Positions 41,542 through 52,383 of a stretch of DNA of 64,000 nt are shown piece by piece. The position numbers were made by a program, and so were the translations under genes. This DNA comes from Symbiodinium natans. Lineage: Eukaryota; Sar; Dinophyceae; Suessiales; Symbiodiniaceae. The stretch lies in contig CAJNDS010001813.1 in the NCBI GenBank assembly GCA_905221605.1, positions 181,934 through 245,933 of the forward strand, given 5' to 3'. Position 1 is the stretch's first letter, and the number at the start of each line of letters is the position of its first letter. The notes below the pieces were generated by a model. The model saw nothing but the letters and a program-made list of their open reading frames with translations, ran no database searches and had not been told where the DNA came from.

Positions 41542-41989
41542 GTTTAGGGTTTAGGCTTTAGGGTTTAGGGTTTAGGGTTTGGAGTTTAGGGTTTAGGGCT
41601 TGGGGTTTAGGGTTTAGGGATTTGTGCTTAGGGTTTGGGGTCTAGGGCTTCGGGCAAGCTCCGCTTGAATTCCGATGAGGGGTAACATATGCCGAATAAT
41701 TGGGAATATCCACACGTTGACATTATGGCCTGTTCAAAAAGCTAACTCGCGGAACGCTACGGGCCCTAAACCCTGAACCCGCAACCCTCCTCAAAAGGGG
41801 TCCGCTCTCTGCCGCTTTCGGGTAGAGGATGTATGGTTTAGGGCCTCGCAAACCGTCGGCCGAAGCCCTGGCCCTAAACCCAATGCCCGCTACGATACCA
41901 GGGGTTGGAGATTCGACAAGTTAGGGTTAGATTGTATACTTACATTTCTTTATATCCTTACTTAGAAGTACGCATGGAATTTCAATGAT

Positions 41990-42095
41990 GGGTCCACGTG
42001 CCTTCATTGGTCTGTACTAGGGGCCCTAGAGTTAAAGGGGTTCCTATATAGTTTCTATAGGGTCGAACTCTAGGGCCCAAATGCATACTATACAG
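41990..42095 (+). mobile_element. Family I repeat copy
   Basis: 'gatgggtccacgtgcc', 'ggggccctagagttaaaggg', 'ggttcctatatagtttctat', 'ctagggcccaaatgcatact'. Confidence 0.5.
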
Positions 42096-42207
42096 CTGCA
42101 CACCCCCAAACCCTAAACCCTAAACCCTAAACCCTAAACCCTAAACTCTAAACCCTAAACCCTAAACCCTAAACCCTAAACCCTCGACCCTATGGGCCTT
42201 CATTCAG

Positions 42208-42276
42208 GGATCGTGGGGTGCCGACATCTATCGGGCCTTCGGAAACCAGGGGAGGATGGCGGAAACCGGGACTTAA
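42208..42276 (+). CDS. Exon-like segment with stop
   Basis: After 'gggccttcattcag' reads GSWGADIYRAFGNQGRMAET then GT and TAA. Possible terminal exon. Confidence 0.36.
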   Translation, partial: GSWGADIYRAFGNQGRMAETGT

Positions 42277-42949
42277 GACCCTAAACCCTAACCGCTAAAA
42301 GCATGGTGTCTCTATAGCCCTAAACCCCAAACCCTAAACCCTAAACCCTAAACCCTAAACCCTAAACCCTAAAACCCGCACGAAATGCAGTCTGGTCACA
42401 CCGCCAAAATGCCCAGGACAGCAATGACTAGGAGGAGATCCTTCGTCTTATCCTCCGGCCCAAGAAGCGGGTTCGGGTTTAGGGTTTCGGGCTTAGTTTT
42501 TTTTTTAACCGGGTCCAGGAGGGCTTGCGCATTCACACCTCTCAGGCTGAACCAACCAAGGACAAGCCAGACGAAATGTCAAGACGAAGTCGAGGAAATG
42601 CACCCACGGCACCACCCTCCGAATCAAAGGGGCGTGGTCGGCGTTCTAAAATCTAAAGCCAAAACTCTACACCCTAAACCCTGAACCCTAAGCCTCAGGT
42701 GTAGTTGTTTGTTTCTCCGGAGTTGGGGTCAGTCCCAGTCGCCGAAGCCAACGTCGGTTGGACCCTGCTGCTACTGCATCATGCTTCTTCTGAACTTCTA
42801 GGGTTTAGGGTGCAGGGTGTAGGGTTTGGGGTGTGAGCAAATAGACTGTTAATTCCACAGTCGCTTCGTGCAAGCAACATTCATGGACGTCGTCCAAGTT
42901 TCTCGCCTTTTTTCGTAAGTGATTTCATTTCTTCACACACCTGTCATGT

Positions 42950-43118
42950 TTTCCCCAACTACCCCCATCCACTACCCCCCCCCCCTATGTTCCCCCCGTA
43001 ATCAAGGCTATTTAGGGATAACTCATCTTGAGAAAGGTTCTTTACGGAGGGAACCTAGGGGGGGGGGGGGGGGGGATGGTATAGAGGGGGGTAGTAGGGC
43101 CTAGTAGGGGAACCCATG
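42950..43118 (+). mobile_element. Family E MITE (near complete)
   Basis: 'aactacccccatccactacc', 'taatcaaggctatttaggga', 'gagggaacctagggg', poly-G, 'ggtatagaggggggtagta', 'gtaggggaacccatg'. Confidence 0.72.
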
Positions 43119-43565
43119 CTCCTGGTTCTAGCTGTCTATGTGCGTATGTATTTGCTTCCGTGCTGCGTTGCAGACTCTATTCTAGCCCCCATTCCAAAGA
43201 AACAAACTGACCCTCAACCCTTGGGGTTACCCTCCCCTCCCCTCCTCCCCCACCCGTAGGAGACACTGCACAGTATGGTCCCTAAACCCAAAACGAACCG
43301 ACAATCAAGGTCCTAGCCTCTCGGCAAGCCTTGCAACCCGAATCCATCCCTAAACCCTAAACCCTAAGCCCTAAGCCCTAAACCCTAAACCCTAAACCCT
43401 AAACCCTAAACCCTAAAAACCCTAAACCCTAAACCCCCCACCCGTCCCCTCCGTCCTCTGGAGGAGACGCATCCTGCGCCAGGAGGAGTGCTTGAGAAAG
43501 TCATTCTTATTCGAGAAAGGTATAACTATACTTATGAAGTTATTCAGGGTACCTATAACCCTACT

Positions 43566-43677
43566 CTAGGCTGCCCAGTAACCTAGGCTTAAAAGGGGGC
43601 CCTTGTTTGCTTAAAGGGGTTTATAAGGGAACCTAAACCCCCAAAAAAGGGAATAAGGGTACTACTGGGCATCCTAG
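43566..43677 (+). mobile_element. Family C MITE with TACT target duplication
   Basis: 'ctaggctgcccagtaaccta' and 'actactgggcatcctag' termini. TACT directly abuts both ends. Confidence 0.8.
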
Positions 43678-44074
43678 TACTTAGAAGTACCCATGAACCT
43701 CCAAGCAGCCCCTTCTTGCATCATCTGACTTGTTTTCACCTGCGCGACTCCCCGTGTTTGGCACCCATCTAACCCCTAGGGCCCTTATAAGGGTCCCTCG
43801 TAGGGCATACAGGCTGAGGAGGTCTCCTGAATGATCGAAGAGGCATACGAGGAACCCCTGCTTTAGTGGGGCTTGGAAAGACGATGAAGGGTTTACGGTT
43901 TAGGGTTTCGGGTTTAGGGTTAGGGCTTAGGGAACACGAGCTCTGTACTTTCACAGCGACAGGTTGGTCCTGCGGGGTCGGCGTTGGGGCCACTGGAGGT
44001 GCGTGGTGGTCCTCCACGGGCACCTGAGTTTGATGTAGGGATCCAGGAGGGTTTAGGGTTTAGGGTTTAAGGCT

Positions 44075-44178
44075 CTTAGTTGCTGAGTCCAGAAGCCCCA
44101 AAAAAGTGCACACTTTCAGTTCTAATAGGGGATTATAGTACCTCAAAAAGTCTAAAGTGCACTCACCCAGCTACTAAG
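44075..44178 (+). mobile_element. Family G MITE with GGCT target duplication
   Basis: 'cttagttgctgagtcc' and 'cacccagctactaag' are inverted termini. GGCT abuts both ends (44071-44074, 44179-44182). Confidence 0.8.
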
Positions 44179-44299
44179 GGCTGAAGGCTTAAGCCCAAAA
44201 GAAAACCTAAACTAGGTTTAGAGGTACTTTTCCCGGGGCCAAAAAAGCCCCTTTCCTGCCATTAAGAAGAATGCACTTGGGCGGCACCCTAGGCCCTAA

Positions 44300-44455
44300 G
44301 TTTGGGTTCTTAGGGGGGGGGGGTTAATGGGAATGGGGGGAAGGTACCTGGGAAATCTTAGGGGAGCTTTGGGAGCCTGAGGGAGTAGTGTGGGGTATTA
44401 CAGAAACCTTGGGTTACATATCCCGCTTGAAGCCCCCTGCCTTAAGAACCCTAAG
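44300..44455 (+). mobile_element. Family F repeat copy
   Basis: Shares 'agcctgagggagtag' and 'ccttgggttacatat' order with 50139-50266. Confidence 0.5.
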
Positions 44456-45204
44456 CCCCAAAACCCTAGAACCCTAACCCTAAACCCTAAACCCTAAACC
44501 CTAAACCCTAAACCCTACACCCTAGAGGGCCCTTAAAGAAAACCCTGAACCCTAACCCTAGAACTGTAGGGCTGCCCAAACCCGAAAAACCCTTAATGTT
44601 GGACCCTCTTTAGTGTGTTGGCCCCCCCCCCCCCCCCCCCCTGAACAGTTGAGGCGTGGATGGGAGCCTGATTACACGGCCCCGGGGGCTTATATGATTT
44701 CAATAGGGAAGAGTTTAGATAGGTTTAAAAGGGGCAGCGATGCCCAGTTATCTGTTTTAAAGGCGCGCCACGTGGAATTTTCTTACGGCGCCCGGACGGT
44801 TTGACTTTAAAGGAGACCCCGCAAACAGTCAGGGGGTCCTGAATAATTTGGCCAAATTGACTTTAAAGGGGAGGCCCCTACTAAAGCGGGTCTAACATTA
44901 GGGTTTAGGGTTTAGGGTTTAGGGTAAAGCCCGACAAGCCCTGAAGCACTAAAAACCCCCTGAAGACCCAACAAAAAGTGATCAACCCTAAAAGGCCTAA
45001 AAACCCTGAAGCCCTAAAGGCCCTAAAGACCCAAAAGTGCTAAGACGCTAAAAACCCTAAAAGTGCTAAAGCCCTAAGTAAACTCCTAAAACCCAACAAC
45101 CTAAAAATCCTAAAAACCTAAGCCCTAAACCCTGAAGGAAACCCAAAAGCCTGGGACCCTGTAGCCCTGAACCCTAAACCCTAAACCCTAAACCCTAAGC
45201 AAAC

Positions 45205-45281
45205 AGTAGTGAAGCCCTCGTCCAAGGAGCGCGGATGACGATCAGCCCAACCTTGGGGTCGATCCCCACACTGTAACGGGC
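45205..45281 (-). CDS. Exon-like segment
   Basis: After 'gccgcgcaag' reads ARYSVGIDPKVGLIVIRAPW then TRASL, then GTTTGCTTAGG. Alternating apolar residues suggest beta strands. Confidence 0.36.
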
Positions 45282-45300
45282 CTTGCGCGGCAAATTGAGG

Positions 45301-45478
45301 TTAGGGTTTAGGGTTTAGGGTTTAGGGTTTAGGGTTTAGGGTTTAGGGTTTAGGGTTTAGGGTTTAGGGTTTAGGGTTTAGGGTTTAGGGTTTAGGGGTT
45401 CGGGTTTCGGGTTTAGAGTTTAGGGTTAAGTTTCGGGTTTAGGGTTTAGGGTTTAGGGTTTAGAGTTTGGGGTTTGGG
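45301..45478 (+). repeat. Telomeric G array, about 25 units
   Basis: Thirteen perfect units, then TTCGGG and TTTAGAG variants. Confidence 0.97.
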
Positions 45479-46496
45479 GCTTATAAGAGTCAGGGTTCAG
45501 GGTTCATGCGTGGTTCAGGGTTTCGGGCTAGGGTTTGAGCAGCTTTGGAGGCTTGGGCCCTTCTGGCTTCGGAGCTTGTAGTGTTGACCTTTGGGGTTTC
45601 GGGATGAAAGTTCTCTTGGCTTAGCTAGGATCCTGAAACCCCTCTGACAAATACTTCCAAATGTAATGCCCTTGCCCTAAACCCTAAACCCCAAACCCCA
45701 AACCCTAAACCCTAAACCCTTAACCCTAAACCCTAAAGCGCCTACATAGTATTAAGGTCCCCCCCCCCCCCCCCCCGGCTGGCTTCAAGATATTCAAGAT
45801 ATGGGCTTTTTCAAGGCCTCCAAAAAAAGCACGTGTGAGTAGATCCGAGATGCCCTGGTCTTACCTTAACCTACCTCTGGAGTAGGGTCTAGGGTTTAGG
45901 GTTTTAGGTTAAGTAGCTATAGTGGGAACCCAGGACGAAAACAAAAGGTATTAAAGCATAGTACTCCAAAGCCCAGCTAAGAAACCAAAGACACGTCATG
46001 TTTTTGCAGGTTATTGCTGTCCAATCTTTATCGGAGTTTTAGGTAATAGTGTAGGTTGAAGGTTCTCAAGAAAAAACGAAACTCTGAGAAACCCCCAAGA
46101 ACCCGGAGAAAACAGTGTAGAGCTCGCGGCTGCAATCTTAGGGCCCTGGGCCTGCAGGGTTTAGGGTTTAGGGTTTAGGGTTCAGGGTCCAGGGTCCAGG
46201 GTCCAGGTCGTCACATGCAGCCGGACTTCGGGCTTCTTGCTGTAGGCATGTGGTGTGTTCTAAGAGCTTCGGGAGGAAGTGCCCCTGAACCCCAAGACCC
46301 TGAAGCCTGAAACAACCAAAATAACCTAAAACCCTAAAGCTCCAAACCCTAACCCCCCCAAAAAATGTAACCCTAAACCCTAAACCCTAAACCCTAAACC
46401 CTAAACCCTAAACCCTAAACCCTAAACCCTAAAACCCCAAGCCCCAAACCACCCGAACTGGGTCGAAGACCTTTGGGATCAAGAACCCAAGATCTG

Positions 46497-46570
46497 CTTT
46501 CTTGTGGAACCTACAAGAAAAGGCGGGTTTTGGTTTCTTGTGGAGCCTACAAGAAAAGGCAGGTTTTGAG
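46497..46570 (+). repeat. Tandem pair of a hairpin unit
   Basis: Two 37-bp copies of 'tttcttgtggarcctacaag' plus 'aaaaggcrggtttt'. Within each, TTTCTTGT pairs with ACAAGAAA. Confidence 0.85.
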
Positions 46571-46659
46571 AAGGCAAACAGTACCTCAAACCCTAAACCC
46601 TAAACCCTAAACCCTACATTTCCTAAACCCTAAACCCTAAACCCTAAACCCTAAACCAG

Positions 46660-46747
46660 TTTTGGGGATCTACGGTGCCAAGCTTGTCGACGTTTCTGTC
46701 GGCGCCTCGTCCAGGCGGTCGCGGACTTTGCCGCCTCCGGCTCGCGG
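46660..46747 (+). CDS. Exon-like segment
   Basis: Between 'ccctaaaccag' and GTTTAGGG. Reads LGIYGAKLVDVSVGASSRRS then RTLPPPAR. Confidence 0.36.
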
Positions 46748-47042
46748 GTTTAGGGTTTAGGGTTTAGGGTTTAGGGTTTAGGGTTTAATTAGGGCTTTGG
46801 GCTTAGGGTTTAGGGTTTAGGGCTTTGGGCTTAGGGTTTAGGGTTCAGGGTTGAGGGTTTAGGGTTTAGGGTTTAGGGTTCAGGGTTTAGGGTTTAGGGT
46901 TTTAGGGTTTAGGGTTTAGGGTTCAGGGTTCAGGGTTCAGGGTTTAGGGTTTGGGGCTTTGGGCTTAGGGTTTAGGGTTGAGGGTTCAGGGTTGAGGGTT
47001 TAGGGTTTAGGGTTCAGGGTTCAGGGTTTAGGGTTTAGGGCG
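46746..47042 (+). repeat. Longest telomeric G array (about 297 bp)
   Basis: Canonical units with TTCAGGG, TTGAGGG and CTTTGGG variants. The block 'gggctttgggcttagggttt' recurs three times, so a multi-unit segment was duplicated. Confidence 0.97.
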
Positions 47043-47172
47043 GCTAGAGGCTTTTTGCCTAAGGGTCCATGTACCTAACTAGGGAAGACTTGGGCCGTAA
47101 ACCCTAAACCCTAAACCCTAAACCCTAAACCCTAAACCCTAAACCCTAAACCCTAAACCCTAAACCCTAGAC

Positions 47173-47260
47173 CGCCTGCAGGGGCTCGCAGCTGGACCTG
47201 CTTGCCATCCTCCTCGACGGTGGCGACCACTTCACCCTGGCGCGCGGAGGGCTTCGAGAG
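47173..47260 (-). CDS. Exon-like segment, strand ambiguous
   Basis: Minus: LSKPSARQGEVVATVEEDGK then QVQLRAPAG, ending GTCTAGGG. Plus: QLDLLAILLDGGDHFTLARG is also open. Confidence 0.3.
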
Positions 47261-47899
47261 CTCGGTTTCGTGGTGAGGAGTTTAGGGATTGTAGGAGGGT
47301 TTAGGGTTTAGGGTTTAGGGTTTAGGGTTTAGGGTTTAGGGTTTAGGGTTTAGGGTTTAGGGTTTAGGGTTTAGGGTTTCAGAGTGGTAGGGTTCAGAGC
47401 TTCAGAGTTGTAGGGTTCAGGACTTCAGGGTTGTTTTGGGAGCAGCGCTTAGGGTTGTTTTGGGAGCAGGGTTTTGGGTCACGGACACGCACGCACAACT
47501 CTAGACCCCCATAAGCCCCAAACACACACGGTTTAGGGTTTAGGGTTTAGGGTTTAGGGTTTAGGGTTTAGGGTTTAGGGTTTAGGGTTTAGGCTTTAGG
47601 GTTCAGGGTTTAGGGTTTAGGCTTTAGGGCTTCAGGGTTGTAGGGTTTATAGGGTTGTAGGGCTTAGGGCTTGAGAGTTGTTTTGTGAGCAAGGGTGCCT
47701 TGTCGACCCAGTCGCCGGGCGCCTTGTGCCAGGCTACAAACACCTTGGAGAGATTGGAGCAACCCCTAAACCCTAAACCCTAAACCCTAAACCCTAAACC
47801 CTAAACCCTAAACCCTAAACCCTAAACCCTAAACCCTCAAGAGTTTAAGAACCAGCAACCTAAAAACAGCTTGAGTGCAAGAGGCATCAATCTTTGTAG

Positions 47900-47954
47900 T
47901 GTTCAAGCCGACTTCATGGTGCCCCGGACGAGGCTGGACGCCTGGCACAGAAGG
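47900..47954 (+). CDS. Short exon-like segment
   Basis: After 'caatctttgtag' reads VQADFMVPRTRLDAWHRR, then GTTTAGGG. Confidence 0.27.
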
Positions 47955-48308
47955 GTTTAGGGTTTAGGGTTTAGGGTTTAGGGTTTAGGGCGCCAGGAGG
48001 GTGTTGGGTTATGTGTGTCAGGGCAGAATGCGCTCGAAGCCATCTGCCCTCCTAAACCCTAAACCCTAAACCCTAAACCCCAAACCCTAAACCCTGAACC
48101 CTAAGCCCTGAACCCTGAACCCTAAGCCCTAAGCCCGAATGTCTTGTAGGATGCTGTCAAGATCGGGATTTGTAGGGCTTTGGGCCACCGACCCTCCCCG
48201 AACATTCCGGAACCGATGCCCTAAGCCTTTAACAGCAGATCTGAGAACCATTCGCCATACCCCTTGGGCATACCCTCGAAAGAAATCAAGGGGGTATGGT
48301 AATATCCT

Positions 48309-48427
48309 CCAACCCTAAACCCTAAACCCTAAACCCTAAACCCTAAACCCTAAACCCTGAACCCTGAACCCTGAACCCTAAACCCTAAACCCTAAACCCT
48401 AAACCCTAAACCCTAAACCCTAAACCC
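48309..48427 (-). repeat. Telomeric C array
   Basis: Canonical units with a central CCCTGAA triplet. Confidence 0.96.
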
Positions 48428-48429
48428 AG

Positions 48430-48521
48430 CCGGGCTTTGGCAAGCTAAGTGCCAAAGCATTCCGAGACTCCCCCGAAGCCTGCGAAAATCGGGTTAAGCT
48501 TTGCAGTTTGGAGTTTATAGG
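48430..48521 (+). CDS. Exon-like segment filling a cassette
   Basis: Between 'ccctaaacccag' and GTTTAGGG. Reads PGFGKLSAKAFRDSPEACEN then RVKLCSLEFI. Two Cys, charged. Confidence 0.4.
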
Positions 48522-48574
48522 GTTTAGGGTTTACAGGGTGTAGGGTTTAGAGTTTAGAGTTTGGAGCTTAGGGG

Positions 48575-48967
48575 TTAGGCTTCAAGCCGCGCCAACAAGC
48601 ACCGCCAGCCCTTATGGGAGTCCTCAAAACCAGCCAACACTTCGGATGGGCCTGGTGGGTGAATTCGCTCATGTCTTCGAACTGTTGTTGCGGCGTGTGG
48701 CTTCTCGGTGGTGGTGGTGGCGGCGGCCGTGGTGGCGGCGGCGGTGGCGGCTGTGGTGGCGGCGGTGGTGGCGGCTGTGGTGGCGGCGGCTATGGTGGTG
48801 GCGGCTGCGGTGGAGCTGTGGGGCTTCTTAGTGGTTGGGGCTGGCTTCTGGGTGGTGGGGGCCTCTGTGGACGAGGTGTGGGGCGTCGTGTCCTGCAGCA
48901 GCGGCACAGCAGACAAACAACAGCTGTGCGCTGCTGAGTTGGCAAGCTTGGCAGACTGGAAAGCCAA
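48575..48967 (-). CDS. Thr/Ala-rich ORF, mucin-like linker
   Basis: 130 codons. The first ~25 (AHSCCLSAVPLLQ) include 'gctgctgcag', a possible acceptor. Then TTPHTSSTEAPTTQKPAPTT, an (ATT)n-type Ala/Thr repeat over about 40 residues, and a charged tail RRHERIHPPGPSEVLAGFED. Pro/Thr/Lys-rich linkers like this are usual in secreted or wall proteins. The GGTGGCGGC DNA repeat also opens Gly/Pro/Ala-rich frames, so the frame rests on the non-repetitive ends. Confidence 0.35.
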   Translation of the reverse strand: MAFQSAKLANSAAHSCCLSAVPLLQDTTPHTSSTEAPTTQKPAPTTKKPHSSTAAATTIAAATTAATTAATTAATAAATTAAATTTTEKPHAATTVRRHERIHPPGPSEVLAGFEDSHKGWRCLLARLEA

Positions 48968-48969
48968 GC

Positions 48970-49370
48970 CAAAACAAAGTAAACCGTCACAGGTGATGGG
49001 CAGGCACCCGAAACCCTGTGAACAAGATGAAAATCAGCGCGAACCCAACAATGAGACATGGCACGCTTACCAAGAGCCTCACGTATTTCCTACGTCTGCT
49101 AAGCCCCCCCCCTAAACCCCCAACCAGAAAAGAGGAAGGGTGCCGTGAGGCCACAAGCTTACACTCGGGATTGAAGGTTCAGGTTTGGGCTTCAGGGTTT
49201 GTTGTGTTGGGGGCCGATCTGAAGACTGCAATGTAGTTCCGTTTAGGGTCTAGTAGGGTTTTCCATGTAGAATTCTAGTATACTACCCGAAGAGGAGCTT
49301 CGTTCGAGCTTTTCAGGGCATTTAGTAGAGCAGCGGTATGTTCCGAGACAGCCAAGCTCTTAACCCTGAA
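48970..49370. other. Array-free island
   Basis: No heptamers until about 49380. Several short open frames; none chosen. Confidence 0.35.
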
Positions 49371-49626
49371 TGCAGCAGGAGGTTTAGGGTTTAGGGTTTT
49401 TAGGAAGCCAATCTCCAAAGAGCTGCTGTCCTTGATCAGAAACAGTCCCACGTCCGTGTCCTCAGTCATGCCGTGCTAGGCTTAGCCAGGCACTCATTGG
49501 CCCAGGAATAATCAGGGTTTCTTATGAATAGTGGTAGTGATTTCGGGAGTAAGGCTCCTCAGAGGGTCCTGTTGAGCTGGCGAGCGTGGGGTGCATTCGT
49601 GGCAAAGCCACAACGCCAGGCTGGGT

Positions 49627-49661
<35 letters not shown>
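49627..49661. repeat. 35-bp poly-G tract
   Basis: The longest uninterrupted G run in the window; a 12-G run follows at 49771. Confidence 0.98.
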
Positions 49662-49662
<1 letters not shown>

Positions 49663-49854
49663 GGGCATCAGTCAGGCAGTTATGTAGGAATTGCCTTGTA
49701 AGTAGTAGGTTCGTATTCGAACCTTTCACCTGTGAAGCTGTGCCTGGACTTGTCAAGACTTGAAGCGCTGGGGGGGGGGGGGGAAACTTATGTATGGTGT
49801 TTGGGCCCAGAAGCTCGAGCAGCGGCATAGGGTCAGGTCAAGGGCTGGCGAGAG

Positions 49855-50045
49855 CTAGAGCTATGTCTATATCTATCTGTGTAAATGTAAATCTATGTCT
49901 ATATCTATCTATATATCTACACATATATATATATATGTATATACATATGTTATGTATTGATTGCAAGGTTATGCAAATTCTACATTTTAAATACCTTTTT
50001 ACATGTATCATCAAAGTTTGTATATACGTAGTATCGTTCTGCAGA
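49855..50045. other. AT-rich tract with TATATC/ATATAT runs
   Basis: 'tatctatctatat' and 'acatatatatatatatgta' microsatellites, then ordinary AT-rich DNA. No gene called. Confidence 0.7.
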
Positions 50046-50138
50046 GATCAGCAGGAGGGTCAATCACGTCGTTGTGTTTCAGCACGGTCAGCACCGCCGT
50101 CACCACCCCACCTGAAAAGCTTTCTTACAAGCTTGAAT

Positions 50139-50266
50139 TACAGGGTTCTTAAGGGACGGGGGTTCATGGGGGGTAGGTACCAAGGGACCCTTTGGGAAGC
50201 TTAGGGAGCATGAGGGAATAGAGGAGAGAACTCGGGAGCCTTGGGTTACATACCTCCCTTGAAAGT
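50139..50266 (+). mobile_element. Family F repeat copy
   Basis: 'gcttagggagcatgaggga', 'gagccttgggttacatacct', 'cccttgaa'. Confidence 0.5.
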
Positions 50267-50319
50267 CCTGGAATGAGGCAAACTGGGTCCGTGTTTTGAT
50301 GTAGGGGGTAAGAGGAGCG

Positions 50320-50475
50320 TACTTGGACGTTCATGGTACTTGGTAACTCATTCTAACTGTACTTATAACTGTACTTATAACTGTACTTATAACCATATTA
50401 GGGCACTTAAGGGGCTTGTAAGTGGCTTATACGTACAGTTATAATTAGTTACTAAGTACCACGAACCTCCAGGTA
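50320..50475 (+). mobile_element. Family B palindrome with triplicated arm motif
   Basis: 'ttcatggtacttggtaactc', three tandem 'tgtacttataac' units, mirrored by 'gtacagttataattagttac' and 'taagtaccacgaacctcc'. Confidence 0.78.
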
Positions 50476-50855
50476 TCCAATCTTATAGCACTCCAGCCTA
50501 CCATGAAGTCGTGAGTTGTTGAAACGCCTGCTATGGCGCAGGTAGCCTGCAAGAAAGCAGGTTATTGAGGGTTTAGGGTTTGGGGTTTAGGGTAGATATA
50601 CCTCTCAACACTCACCCTGGACCCTAGACCCCAAACCCTAAACCCTGAACCCTAAACTCAACGGCGACCGTAGGCTCATGAAAAACCCTAGGGTACCCAG
50701 AATCCCAAAACCCCCACAGAGAGACCTGAAACCCTAAAAAAAACGCCCAAAAACGGTCATGCACGAACACAAGCACACACCTGAAACACTAAAACGCCGA
50801 AATCCCCAAAAGCCCTGAAGTCAAAGAGCCCCTATACCCCTTAAACTCCAGACCC

Positions 50856-50956
50856 TTGGGATGCTTCCCCTCATACTAGCAGTTCTTGATAGGGATTGTA
50901 GTATCCCTTATTACAATCCCCATTAAGGACTGTTAGTGTAAGGGAGAACATCCCAA
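50856..50956 (+). mobile_element. Family A MITE (intact)
   Basis: 'ttgggatgcttcccctcata' mirrored by 'gtaagggagaacatcccaa'. Centre 'gatagggattgtagtatccc'. Confidence 0.82.
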
Positions 50957-51012
50957 CCCTGAACCCCTGAAAGCCCCCACACTTGAGAAAGCCAAAGCCA
51001 ACTGCGGCTTAG

Positions 51013-51111
51013 CTTAGTCTTCATAAGCCCCCCAAAAAAGCGTACACTTTCAGTTCTAAAGGGGATTATAGTATCCCAAAAACTGTAAAGTGTACTCATT
51101 CAACTACTAAG
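51013..51111 (+). mobile_element. Family G MITE within a 14-bp direct repeat
   Basis: 'cttagtcttcataagccccc' to 'gtgtactcattcaactacta'. 'caactgcggcttag' (50999) and 'caactgcggattag' (51117) flank it. Confidence 0.75.
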
Positions 51112-51374
51112 ACAAACAACTGCGGATTAGCGGCTGGTTGGAGCGTGAATGAAGGTCTTGTAGCCATTCCAAGTCCTCGCAAGAGCTCTTCTAAGGTTTA
51201 GGGTTTAGGGCTTGAGAGACTTCGGGGTTCCCTAAGCCCTAAACCCTAAGCCCTAAACCCTAAGCCCTAAACCCGAAGCCCTAAACCCTAAACCCTGAGG
51301 GTTGAGGGTTGCGAGCCCTCAGTGCTCATTTATGGCTGTAGGGTTTCGGGCTGCAAGGTGTTCAGGGCAGAGTT

Positions 51375-51508
51375 AAGGAGGATAAGGAGGGACCCCTAGA
51401 AGGGAACCTAATCTCATTCCCCCATATGCCCCCCATACACACCTTATACAGTCCCTACTAATAATAACCCCCAAGTACCCCCCAAGTTCCCTTAGAAGTG
51501 TTCCTCCT
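51375..51508 (+). mobile_element. Family K repeat copy
   Basis: 'gagggacccctagaagggaa', 'cattcccccatatg', 'aagttcccttagaagtgttc', 'ctcctt'. Confidence 0.55.
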
Positions 51509-51857
51509 TTGACATTAACTGAAATCGCTCACTCCGTCCGGAAAAATGTTTTTCGAAACATGAACGTCTGTCCAGCTACATGTCTTGCCGGGGGTAGAAC
51601 ACTTGGCCTAGGGTTCTAGCGTTTCGGGTCGCTGGCAGAATGCGGGTTTAGGGGCTTTATGTAGGGCTTTCGAAGGTCTAGGGCTCGGGGTTCAGGGTTT
51701 AGGGTTTAGGGTTTATGATTGGTTTGGCGCGCGTTTGCGCCTCGGCCCCCGGGGGTTCAGGGTTCGGCATTAGGTCCTCTGTGAGAGATGATGCGGGGTT
51801 GGCTTCTTTTACGTTGCCCAGCAAGCTAGGAATTGCAAAAGGGCACCTTCCCCAAAG

Positions 51858-51960
51858 GGTCCATGTCCCGTTATTGTACATACTTGCGCCTGAAAGGAGT
51901 TCCTATACAAATGGTAGCTTTAGGGCCCCAGTCAAGAGTACATGGACCCCTAGGGTTCTT
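51858..51960 (+). mobile_element. Family I palindrome
   Basis: 'aagggtccatgtcccgt' mirrored by 'agagtacatggacccctagg', with 'gaaaggagttcctatacaaa' between. Confidence 0.58.
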
Positions 51961-51964
51961 TAGG

Positions 51965-52147
51965 GCTTACTGGCTTCTGGCCTGTTGAGTAGGGGCCTGT
52001 GAAAAAGGTCAACCTTTTTCTGTTTTTTGGGGTTTCCATGTGGAAATAAACAGCAGACAACCAAGTGAAGCTGATGGGAAGTACATGTCCATGTGTGGCA
52101 TAGAGGAGACACTTCTCCAGCTCCAGCTGCGTGATGTGCTCTGGCAA
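51965..52147 (-). CDS. Exon-like ORF in a telomere-poor block
   Basis: Reads LQQLPEHITQLELEKCLLYA, THGHVLPISFTWLSAVYFHM, ETPKNRKRLTFF, starting near 52160 after an in-frame TAA. The Leu spacing at the start is faintly LRR-like, not enough to assign. Confidence 0.35.
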
Positions 52148-52234
52148 TTGCTGAAGCTCTTAGCCTCTTAGCTGTCAGTCGAGGCCTCTCTTTGGTAGCT
52201 CATGTGGGTGCCCGCGGCAGCTTGGTATTCAGGA

Positions 52235-52345
52235 GTCCTGTCCTGGGCGCCCCCCGTGGGCATGGGGGGTGCCCATGACGGTGGTGGGAGCTACCTCTGT
52301 CCTGGGCGCCCTACGTGCGCACGGGGGTTGCGGACGACGGGATTT
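52235..52345 (+). repeat. Two-copy direct repeat, about 58-bp spacing
   Basis: 'ctgtcctgggcgcccc' and 'ctgtcctgggcgccctacgt' each followed by a CATGGGGGG/CACGGGGGT stretch. Confidence 0.7.
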
Positions 52346-52383
52346 ACTAGACACCCTCGGCTCTAACTCCGCCAAATTGCGAG

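Noticed and set aside
48614-48937. Gly-rich plus-strand ORF
   Set aside because: Shadow of the Ala/Thr repeat DNA; no non-repetitive part looks like protein.
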